A DNA stretch of 64,000 bases, from the NCBI RefSeq assembly GCF_020905335.1, contig NZ_JAJJMN010000002.1, forward strand, positions 1,054,001-1,118,000, written 5' to 3'. Source of the stretch: Flavobacterium lipolyticum (lineage in GTDB: Bacteria > Bacteroidota > Bacteroidia > Flavobacteriales > Flavobacteriaceae). The position numbers and the translations under genes were made by a program. The notes under the pieces were generated by a model, which made no database searches, was not told the origin of the DNA, and saw only the letters and a list, made by a program, of their open reading frames with translations. Positions 17,341 through 25,100 of this stretch are shown piece after piece. How positions within the stretch are numbered: position 1 is the first letter of the stretch; each line of letters starts with the position of its first letter.

Positions 17341-18444
17341 CTAATTAAATATTACGTAGGTTCTTGTTTCTGTGGTTTTAGTAAATCCTCCATTCCCATC
17401 AGGACGATACACATCTCCTGTCGCTGATGTAGCCATGTATTTACTTTTAGTATTTGTATACGCATCTCTAGATTTCATATAACTATTTATAGTTCCTACT
17501 TGATTACCAACAACACTGAATGTTTTTACTCCTTCTTGTATCCTAACTTCTGTTTCAAGTATTGCACTATTTTGTTCTGTCGTTCCTTTGTTATCGGCAA
17601 CATAATTAAATGTAAACATATCCTCTAAATTTCCACCTAACATTGAAGTAAGTGATGAAGCGTATTCTTTATACAATTCAGGACGTTCTGCTATTTTATC
17701 TGGTGTATGTCCTTCAAATAAATGTCCTATTCCCGTTGAATACATTCTTCCATTATCTTTCGAGTGAGCAAAACTATCTCCAAATCTATGTAATGCATAT
17801 CCTTGTTGTCTTGCCGTTTTACCATTAAAATAACCTAACTCAGAATTTCTTCTTTCACCATCTCTATAACCACCAGTTAACGCATGCACATCTACCTGCC
17901 AATCCAAGAGCGTCCATGTATTTGTAGCTTTTACTATATCTCCACCTCTGTCCATTATTTCGTCTGGAATTTGAGCATAATAAGCTAACTCCCCAGCATT
18001 TGATTTTCCTGCTAACAAAGCCGCTAGATAAACAGTCCAATAATGTCCATCAACCTCGTAATTACCATTAGGGTCAACAAAAGTTAATGGATTATTAAAC
18101 GCATATCTATAGGGAGTTATTGAGACTGCTTTTTCTGCCATTAGGTCAACATTCATCCAACGACCAATTGCAGGGTCATAATTACGTGCTCCATAATCAT
18201 AAACGTTAAGCTGTAGCTCGTCTTGAAGCTCCTTGCCATTGTACTTATACTTATTACTAGTAGCAACATAATCATTATACCCCTTGTGTTTCAATCCAAA
18301 AGGATAATAATTATTCTCGTCAATAATTTCAAGAACCTGTGTAACTGGATTTTTAGTATAACTCAATCGTATGTTACCCAAATGATCTTTGTACTGGTAA
18401 ATATACTTATAAGAACTTCCTGAAGGCTCTACATAACCTTCCAC
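17341..18444 (-). CDS. RHS orphan cassette 3: core fragment plus toxin-like C-terminal domain
   Basis: The 367-residue ORF starts at a GTG inside RHS core sequence. Residues 1-125 match the core of the full-length gene (YQYKDHLGNIRLSY, NNYYPFGLKHKGYNDYVAT, KYNGKELQDEL) and end with a DPNG motif. The unique tail has histidine/aspartate-rich stretches: GHYWTVYLAALLAG, WQVDVHALTGG, ALHRFGDSFAH and GHLFEGHTPDKIAERP. These recall metal-dependent hydrolases of the zinc-phospholipase C/nuclease type, a weak resemblance. It has no signal peptide and no YD repeats, so it is probably silent unless recombined onto the full-length gene. A membrane-protein gene follows directly. Confidence 0.78.
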   Translation of the reverse strand: MEGYVEPSGSSYKYIYQYKDHLGNIRLSYTKNPVTQVLEIIDENNYYPFGLKHKGYNDYVATSNKYKYNGKELQDELQLNVYDYGARNYDPAIGRWMNVDLMAEKAVSITPYRYAFNNPLTFVDPNGNYEVDGHYWTVYLAALLAGKSNAGELAYYAQIPDEIMDRGGDIVKATNTWTLLDWQVDVHALTGGYRDGERRNSELGYFNGKTARQQGYALHRFGDSFAHSKDNGRMYSTGIGHLFEGHTPDKIAERPELYKEYASSLTSMLGGNLEDMFTFNYVADNKGTTEQNSAILETEVRIQEGVKTFSVVGNQVGTINSYMKSRDAYTNTKSKYMATSATGDVYRPDGNGGFTKTTETRTYVIFN

Positions 18445-18515
18445 AGTTCGGGGCTTTTATATTCTTTATCGATTTTCTTTGCGTTCACGAGCGGGACGCT
18501 CGCGCCAGCGGGGGG
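18441..18515. repeat. REP-like palindromic element, copy A (5' edge of orphan cassette 3)
   Basis: It contains the perfect palindrome CGAGCGggaCGCTCG, a G run, and a conserved ttatcgattttctttgcgtt block. It lies directly upstream, on the minus strand, of the RHS core of cassette 3, and is almost identical to copies B and C. Confidence 0.9.
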
Positions 18516-18520
18516 TTTCT

Positions 18521-18575
18521 TGTTTTTATTGCTTTGTCGATTTCCTTTGCGTCACACGAAAGGATTCGTGCGGGA
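18521..18575. repeat. Diverged second REP-like element beside copy A
   Basis: The block ttattgctttgtcgatttcc is a diverged version of the one in copy A, and it is followed by a different palindrome, CACGAAaggaTTCGTG. It lies between copy A and the stop codon of the EF-Tu-like gene. Confidence 0.7.
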
Positions 18576-18588
18576 GCTGTGTAGCTGG

Positions 18589-18876
18589 CTATTCATTATT
18601 ATTCATAACTGCCAAAACTTTGCCTTCGCCTAACCTACTTAAACCTTCGCCAAAGAAAAAAATATCATTAACTTTTAAGTTATCTACATTTGCAAAAGTG
18701 ATATAAACTTCATCTATTTCTCCTGGAAGAAATATTCTTTTATTAATTAAATCTATTTTACCAGAATATCTACTGCTGCTACCTTTAAAATCAAACAATG
18801 GTCTGTAACCTGATTCAAAAGGTGTTTTTCTCCCATTCTCTTTATATAAATAAATTTGTGCTTTTATCTTTAACAT
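18589..18876 (-). CDS. Stand-alone EF-Tu domain III-like protein, candidate immunity protein of RHS orphan cassette 2
   Basis: The 95-residue protein aligns by eye over almost its whole length with the C-terminal beta-barrel (domain III) of elongation factor Tu: GRKTPFESGYRPLFDF corresponds to EF-Tu GRHTPFFKGYRPQFYF, then SGKIDL to TGTIEL, LPGEIDEVYITF to MPGDNIKMVVTL, and the last strand keeps the GxGKV turn. It has no GTPase domain. It starts 8 bp after the stop codon of an RHS toxin tip and occupies the immunity position. It could act as a decoy or partner that stops the toxin from using or attacking EF-Tu, but this is inference. A general cytoplasmic binding role is the alternative. Confidence 0.7.
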   Translation of the reverse strand: MLKIKAQIYLYKENGRKTPFESGYRPLFDFKGSSSRYSGKIDLINKRIFLPGEIDEVYITFANVDNLKVNDIFFFGEGLSRLGEGKVLAVMNNNE

Positions 18877-18884
18877 AATAAACT

Positions 18885-19904
18885 TTAATTACCGATTGGA
18901 CTTGAGTTTGAAGGTATAACTTTTTTAATATTTTGCAATTGTTCAGCAGGAACTGCTACTGCAGACATTCCATCTGCAGTAAAACTCGTTGTAGTTCCCA
19001 TAACACTATTAGGAACTTTTGCCTCTATAATAGTATTGGGAATACCATCAAAACCATAATTTAATTTTCCAAACTGTGCTGCATTTTCTGCACTAGTTGC
19101 AAATAATTTTGATGTTTCATAACCTCCAGCAGTAGTTCTTAAGCCATTAGATGCGATATCTGATAATTCAGCATTAGAAACGGCTCTAAATAAACTTGTC
19201 GTTTTTCCTGCTGCAGACAATGCTTTTGTAGCCGCTCCCATTCCTTTAGCTCCTATAACTGCACCTGCAATCTCACCAATAACTTCTCCTCTTTGACTAC
19301 CATTACCATTGACTAATTTGTTCCCTCCACTAACTACTCCGTTTAAAAGAGCATTACCAGCCCCAGTAGAGTTTGTCCCTAGTACTTTATCTAATGCGCT
19401 AGAGCCTTGCGACCCAACGGCAACCCATAAGGCCGCATTTCCAATTCCTTTGGCAATTTCTACTGGATGAGCAACAGAGTTTATTAAACCTTTTGCACTA
19501 TGAACCAAACCTTGCGAAATACCCATAACATGAGCACTAACACCATTGGGGTTAGCCGCTTTATCAGCATTCATTACAGCTTGAAACCAAATACCTTCCA
19601 ATCCTTCCAATTCTCGATGACTAATTACTTTATTTTCAGCAAAGTTATAAGGTGATTGATAGCTATATTTTTCAGCTAACGGGTCAATACACATAAATCT
19701 TCCAATAGCATAATCGTAATTTCGCCACTTGAAGCTATCCCAGTTCAGTGATAGCTCGTCCTGCAGTTCTTTTCCATTGAACTTATACTTATTACTAGCA
19801 GCTACATAATCATTATACCCCTTGTGTTTCAATCCAAAAGGATAATAATTATTCTTGTCAACAATATTAAGAACCTGAGTCACAGGATTTTTAGTATAAC
19901 TCAA
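18885..19904 (-). CDS. RHS orphan cassette 2: core fragment plus possible ADP-ribosyltransferase-like C-terminal domain
   Basis: The ORF starts at a TTG in RHS core sequence. Core homology continues upstream to about 19978, but one extra T near 19967 shifts the frame there. The core part carries NNYYPFGLKHKGYNDYVA and KFNGKELQDEL. After a DPLAEKYSYQSPYNFAEN segment comes a unique tail with a glycine/alanine-rich linker and a final domain of about 100 residues: LFRAVSNAELSDIASNGLR, GYETSKLFATSAENAAQFG, then AVAVPAEQLQNI. The arginine, the aromatic/serine segment and the late glutamate recall R-S-E ADP-ribosyltransferases; this is a weak, by-eye resemblance. The partner gene encodes an EF-Tu domain III-like protein. 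Confidence 0.75.
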   Translation of the reverse strand: MSYTKNPVTQVLNIVDKNNYYPFGLKHKGYNDYVAASNKYKFNGKELQDELSLNWDSFKWRNYDYAIGRFMCIDPLAEKYSYQSPYNFAENKVISHRELEGLEGIWFQAVMNADKAANPNGVSAHVMGISQGLVHSAKGLINSVAHPVEIAKGIGNAALWVAVGSQGSSALDKVLGTNSTGAGNALLNGVVSGGNKLVNGNGSQRGEVIGEIAGAVIGAKGMGAATKALSAAGKTTSLFRAVSNAELSDIASNGLRTTAGGYETSKLFATSAENAAQFGKLNYGFDGIPNTIIEAKVPNSVMGTTTSFTADGMSAVAVPAEQLQNIKKVIPSNSSPIGN

Positions 19905-19979
19905 TCGTATGTTACCTAAGTGATCTTTGTATTGATAGATATATTTATAAGAACTTCCTGAAGGCTCTTACATAACCTT

Positions 19980-20054
19980 CCACAGTTCGGGGCTTTTATA
20001 TTCTTTATCGATTTTCTTTGCGTTCACGAGCGGGACGCTCGCGCCAGCGGGGGG
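19980..20054. repeat. REP-like palindromic element, copy B (5' edge of orphan cassette 2)
   Basis: Apart from single-base differences it matches copy A, with palindrome CGAGCGggaCGCTCG and a ccagcgggggg end. It lies between the candidate immunity gene of cassette 1 and the core of cassette 2. Confidence 0.9.
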
Positions 20055-20126
20055 AATTAAAATTTTATATTCTTTTTCAATTCGTTATATCGTTATTTTA
20101 TAAAAACACCTAATCTGTAACATTAC

Positions 20127-20621
20127 CTAATCGACTACAAAAACCTCTTTCGAGAATAAACAATCACTGGTTCTTAAGATCATTTTGTCTCGTGGTATAT
20201 TCTTCTGTGGTTTCAAAAATTTATGATCGCGTATAACTATATTTAGCATTTGCTTACCTTTTTTTTCAAAAACAGCTTTAAACTCAAATTTACCTGTATT
20301 TAATGAATCAACATAGGATAACAAAGCATTATTGTCAACTTCTTTATAATTAGCAAGTTCTTTGTTTACACTAGTTGATAATACAAGTACTAAAAACCTG
20401 CTACTAGTTACAGTAGAATCAATATTACTCACATCATATTGAAGTTTACCATCAATAACTTTATTTACTTTTACTGTATCAGGAAAGCTACAAAATAAAA
20501 TTTTACTTTTACTTAGATTGCTTTTTAAAGTTTCTGTTGAATTTTCTTCTTTCTTGTTATTACATGATGTTATAAGCAATACAGTAAATGCAAAGCTAAT
20601 TATCTTAAAAATCCGTTCCAT
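20127..20621 (-). CDS. Small lipoprotein, candidate immunity protein of RHS orphan cassette 1
   Basis: From the ATG at 20621 the product has 164 residues and starts MERIFKIISFAFTVLLITSC, a lipoprotein signal peptide with the cysteine at about 20. The mature part is polar with no family I recognise. Its start overlaps the end of the preceding RHS tip by 17 bp, which implies translational coupling. The longer frame from 20672 lacks a proper signal peptide and overlaps more, so it is not preferred. A lipoprotein immunity protein would act on the outer face of a membrane, in the periplasm. The role is inferred from position. Confidence 0.62.
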   Translation of the reverse strand: MERIFKIISFAFTVLLITSCNNKKEENSTETLKSNLSKSKILFCSFPDTVKVNKVIDGKLQYDVSNIDSTVTSSRFLVLVLSTSVNKELANYKEVDNNALLSYVDSLNTGKFEFKAVFEKKGKQMLNIVIRDHKFLKPQKNIPRDKMILRTSDCLFSKEVFVVD

Positions 20622-21597
20622 ATTTTTTATTGAAATTTTCAATACGTTTCTGTTGTATATTTTTAGCCTCATTAGTTACTCTTGCAGAATCTTTTTTATT
20701 GACAATAGTATCTTTATTAAATTTAGTAGCTGATCTTGAACCGTTACCACTTGCGTCAAATGTCACCTTGGGTACTGATATTTGAACTTCACTATTTTCT
20801 GTTTTCATTGTTGGTTCAGATTTTACTTCATCTCCGCCATCTGGACTCTTTACAAAAGGATTACTGCCATCAGGGGCTACACCAGGTACCGTTGTAGGCG
20901 GGCCATAAACATCTGTTAATCCAACAACTACACTCATGTCAACTTGTTTTGTCTTTCTATCTCCTTGATCGGTTGTCATTCCACCTTGTTTTCCACCTTC
21001 CGTCGCAAAACTAACACCAAAACCAGATGCTTTTTGAGCTTTTTCAGCCTTTCCTATTTTAATATCAGGCGTTATTTTATCCAATATTGTACTAGCTTTC
21101 TGAGAAAGTATATTTCTAGTATTTGAAACAACAGTACTTACTTTATTTGAAACATAATTTTTAACTACTGATGTAGCTCTACTAATTAATCCCGTAATAG
21201 AATTATCTGGCCACATCCCAACAGGGTCAATAAAATAAACAGGATTATCCATAGCATAATTATAAGGCGACCATCTACGACCTTTCTCAGCGAGCGGGTC
21301 AATCTGCCAAAATCTTGGAGCATCGGGAGTATAAATTCTCGCTCCATAATCGTAAACATTAAGCCCTAATTCGTCCTGCAATTCTTTTCCATTGTACTTA
21401 TACTTATTATTAGTAGCTACATAATCATTATACCCTGTATGTTTCAATCCAAAAGGATAATAATTATTTTCATCAATAATGGTAAGAACCTGAGTCACCG
21501 GATTTTTAGCATAACTTAATCGTATGTTCCCTAAGTGATCCTTGTACTGGTACACATATTTATAAGAACCTACGAAAGGCTCTACATAACCTTCCAC
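20605..21597 (-). CDS. RHS orphan cassette 1: core fragment plus unique C-terminal domain
   Basis: The 330-residue ORF begins with a GTG in RHS core sequence. The core part (YQYKDHLGNIRLSY, KYNGKELQDELGLNVYDYGA, PRFWQIDPLAEKG) closely matches the full-length gene and ends at a DPVG motif near residue 125. The tail is unique: a helical serine/valine-rich region, a low-complexity proline/glycine/aspartate stretch, and a lysine-rich end (NIQQKRIENFNKKYGTDF). I do not recognise the toxin family. A lipoprotein gene overlaps its 3' end in the immunity position. It has no start signal of its own, so it is probably a silent reservoir. Confidence 0.75.
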   Translation of the reverse strand: MEGYVEPFVGSYKYVYQYKDHLGNIRLSYAKNPVTQVLTIIDENNYYPFGLKHTGYNDYVATNNKYKYNGKELQDELGLNVYDYGARIYTPDAPRFWQIDPLAEKGRRWSPYNYAMDNPVYFIDPVGMWPDNSITGLISRATSVVKNYVSNKVSTVVSNTRNILSQKASTILDKITPDIKIGKAEKAQKASGFGVSFATEGGKQGGMTTDQGDRKTKQVDMSVVVGLTDVYGPPTTVPGVAPDGSNPFVKSPDGGDEVKSEPTMKTENSEVQISVPKVTFDASGNGSRSATKFNKDTIVNKKDSARVTNEAKNIQQKRIENFNKKYGTDF

Positions 21598-21669
21598 AGT
21601 TTGGGGCTCTTTTATATTCTTTATCGATTTTCTTTGTGTTCACGAGCGGGACGCTCGCGCCAGCGGGGG
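21594..21669. repeat. REP-like palindromic element, copy C (5' edge of orphan cassette 1)
   Basis: It shares the palindrome CGAGCGggaCGCTCG and the ttatcgattttcttt block with copies A and B, with a few substitutions (ttgtgtt for ttgcgtt). It lies between the membrane immunity candidate of the full-length gene and the core of cassette 1. Confidence 0.9.
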
Positions 21670-21721
21670 AGCACTCCGTTATGGAATGGCTTTAAAAAGT
21701 AATGATTCATAATAATTTGAC

Positions 21722-22132
21722 TTATGCAATATTCTCTAAATATAACAAGTAAATTGAAAAAATGAAATTGCAAACAATGAATAATATTATTCCAAAAAAT
21801 ATCCAACTGCCTTTTCTGTTTTTATCTATTGACAATTGGTCAAATTCTTTATTGAAATTTTTCCATTTACTATCATGTGTAAAAATTATGTGATTACAAA
21901 TAGCAATGAAGACCGCTATAGATATATAAATCCCTTTAGAGAGGTTTAGAGCACTATCAATGTAAACGTTATAATAATTAAGCACAGACACTACAAACCA
22001 GAACTCTAAAGCGATTATTGCTAAAGATGCTTTAAAGTCAGTTAGAAATTTACCTCCCGATTTCTCTGATGTATAATCAATTAATGTATACATCTTGTAA
22101 AAAAAATAATAGTAAGCTTTTTTTAATAACAT
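21722..22132 (-). CDS. Small membrane protein, candidate immunity protein of the full-length RHS protein
   Basis: The 136-residue protein has about four hydrophobic helices (around 35-55, 65-82, 108-130 and a weaker N-terminal one) and no recognised family. Its ATG at 22132 lies two bases past the RHS stop codon at 22135, so the pair is co-transcribed. This is the usual place for the immunity gene. An integral membrane immunity protein fits a membrane-active toxin tip, and the RHS tail here is glycine-rich and hydrophobic. The assignment rests on position. Confidence 0.6.
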   Translation of the reverse strand: MLLKKAYYYFFYKMYTLIDYTSEKSGGKFLTDFKASLAIIALEFWFVVSVLNYYNVYIDSALNLSKGIYISIAVFIAICNHIIFTHDSKWKNFNKEFDQLSIDKNRKGSWIFFGIILFIVCNFIFSIYLLYLENIA

Positions 22133-22134
22133 AT

Positions 22135-25100
22135 TTAAAATTTTAAAGCAGAGTTATTCAAAAGTGAATGTCCTGTCATTTTTATTTCTTGATCCTCTGT
22201 TCTTTTTGCTGTATTTGCCGCTCCTTCAAATCCCCCTGGGTAGAAAACGTCAATACCTGTATAAACAGCTGAAGCAATAGCTCCAGGAGGCCCTCCCATT
22301 AATCCCCATGCTCCCATACCAGTATTAAGGCTTGCCTTAGCAGGATGGACTGCATTTGGTGATTTAGAATTTTTAGTCCATTCAATAACTCCATATGTAT
22401 CTGTTGCTAAACCTATCCCAAAACCAATTCTCCCTAAACCTTTACCAATTTTGCCGAAATTATATGTTGTAATACTAGCACGACTTCCTCCAGCCCATGC
22501 ACTTTGGTAATACCTTAAACTAAGTTGACTACCATTATAAACACCATTCGTAATTCGAAAAGAACCACTGATTTGTTCAATTCCTGTAGCTCCATAGCCT
22601 GCAAGCGCATTAACCTGTCCAATAGTAGACATTGTATTACTTGGCTCTGGAGCTGATACTAATGCTGATTCTTGAACTCCATCATTACTGAATTTTTCAT
22701 TAGAACCTTCCTCTCCTTTGGTATAACTTATATGATTTTTTTTATCATTTATTGCAAAAGAACCATCATCATTTTTACTAATTGAACCTCTAATATTATG
22801 TTCACGTCTATAAGCTCTTGCTTCCTTCCTAGTTTCAAAGAGACCAGTAGGGTCTGTATACATGATTGGATTATCAAATCCAAATCTGTAAGGAGTTATT
22901 GCTGGAGCAAATTCTGCAAGTCTATCAATTCCAAAGAACCTACCTAATGCATTATCATATTCACGGAAGTCCATTGCTGTAATGTTAAGTCCAAGCTCAT
23001 CTTGCAGCTCTTTTCCGTTATATTTATACTTATTACTAGTAGCAACATAATCATTATACCCCTTGTGTTTCAATCCAAAAGGATAATAATTATTCTCGTC
23101 AATTATGGTAAGAACTTGTGTTGCCAGGTTTTTCGTGTAACTTAATCGTATGTTGCCTAAGTGATCTTTGTACTGGTACACATATTTGTAAGAACCTGTG
23201 GAAGGCTCTACATAACCTTCAGCAGTTGGGAAAAACTTCAGAACTCCGGTATATCCTCTTCCTGCCCTTGTGCATTTGTTGGCCATACTTTCATATTGAA
23301 ATCCTCCTAAATAGTCTGTAATGGTAGTGATGCAAGTGCCTTTATTAACCGTTTTACTTAGTTTTACGCCATTGGCATTGTAAATGTACTCAATATTTCC
23401 GGTGGTCGCAAAGGTAATTTTTAGAGGTAAATTCAAGTGGTTGTAAGTGATAGAAGTGATGTTTTTGTTTTTATCGGTAATCATATTTCCATTGGCATCA
23501 TAGGTAAAATCATCCCCGGTTTTATTACCATCTATAAAACCTTCGTTGTCATTTCCGGCAGTACCGTCGATTACTTTGGTCAGTTGATTGGAGTTTTCAT
23601 TTAAATAATCATAAGTCAAATCATCTGTTTGAAAAACAATAGACGGTGCATCACTGGTTCCATATCGCTGCAAAGATTTAATGTTTCCGTTTTTATCATA
23701 ACTCAAACTTTCGTTATAGGCCCCTGAAATCGGAATAGCGTCATTGGGTTTACTGTAAATCGCACTGGTTAAACGATTCAGGTTGTCGTACTGATACCCA
23801 TAGGAACGCTTGGTAAGATCGGTGTTGGTCTTCCAATAGGTCTCTGAAATGTTTCCGTTGTACAAAGCCTGAACCTGTGAGTTGCCCGGTTGTTTGTCAT
23901 AGTTTATCTTAAAGGCAAACAGATCCACCGGGTCCGTATCTTGCTGTAGGTTTTCCACATTGTTGATTCCGGTAAGCCAGCCTCTAATGTTGTACCTATA
24001 ATGTACTTTCTGCAAAGGGCTTGCTGTGTTGTTCCCTACATTTTTAACGATCAATTGTCCTAAGTCATCATAAGTGTTATCTGCCAAAAGTTCTACTGTT
24101 CCGCCATTGATTTGGTGGGTGTGCGTCAGCAAACGATCCTGCGGCGAATAGGTGTATTCTTCTCTTATGATGAGCTCGGTATCTCCTGAGGTACGTTTGT
24201 GTTTGGTGATGGTATAGAGTGACTTTCCAATAAAATCTAGTTTGCTGTCGGTATTGGTATAACCGCTTAAATAATTCTGAGTTCGAGTACTCACTGCTCT
24301 GGCTTTTCGATCGTAAAAGGTAGTGGTGGTTTCTCCTGATGTTTCTGAGGCAGTGGTTAAGGCTCTTGTCCAGTTTCCGGTTACCAGACCTTTGGCATTG
24401 TCTAAAACGGTCTGATCTTCAATAGTTGTAGGCTTAACAGCTGCATTAGGATAATTATAATTGTCGTAATAGGTAACGGTTAAAAGTTTAAATTTCGTTG
24501 GAGCAATGTTATTGCTGTAGTATACCGGTATATCGTCTATGGTTCCTGAACTTTGTTTCGTTTCAAATAAAACGGCAGCGGTATTTTGGGCATCCTGTAA
24601 TGCCTTTCTGGTAGCTGAATTTGAGGTTTGACTGCTCCAGCCCGTATAAACAGGTCTGCTAAAGGCGTCGTATTTGGTAATGAGCCAGCCTTCGGCAGTT
24701 TCATCTTTAAAAGGTGAAAAAGCCGGTCCTGTGGCTACGGGACGATCGAGTTTGTCGTACACTATAAACTCCCATTGTTTTCCGGGCAGTTTTTTCTCGA
24801 CCAGACGATTGCGGTAGTCGTATTTGTACTGGTAACACAATCCGTTTAGAATCTCGTCATTAACTGCACCCGATACTTTTGGGGGCAATACATAGGTCAG
24901 ATTCCCATAAATATCGTAAACGTAGTACGTATCATGTGGATTGCCTGAATTGTAGGTTCTTTTTAAGATAACCTGCCCTTCGGTATTTTTAAATTCTACC
25001 GTCGAACCGGCACTTTCGCTTGGGGTTGCAGTTGTATTTTCATCGTGCGTAATCGTTTTATAGAGTCTTCCTTCCGCATAGGTTCCTGCATCAGTAAAAC

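Noticed and set aside
17105..17344. Plus-strand lysine-rich frame opposite the membrane immunity candidate
   Set aside because: Antisense shadow of a hydrophobic gene in A/T-rich DNA.
18479..18706. Plus-strand frame across the REP-like element
   Set aside because: Translation of the palindrome and antisense of the EF-Tu-like gene.
21621..21806. Minus-strand frame ending in a WRERPAREH-type tail
   Set aside because: The tail is the translation of the REP-like palindrome, a frequent false protein; the rest is antisense-like noise after the immunity gene.
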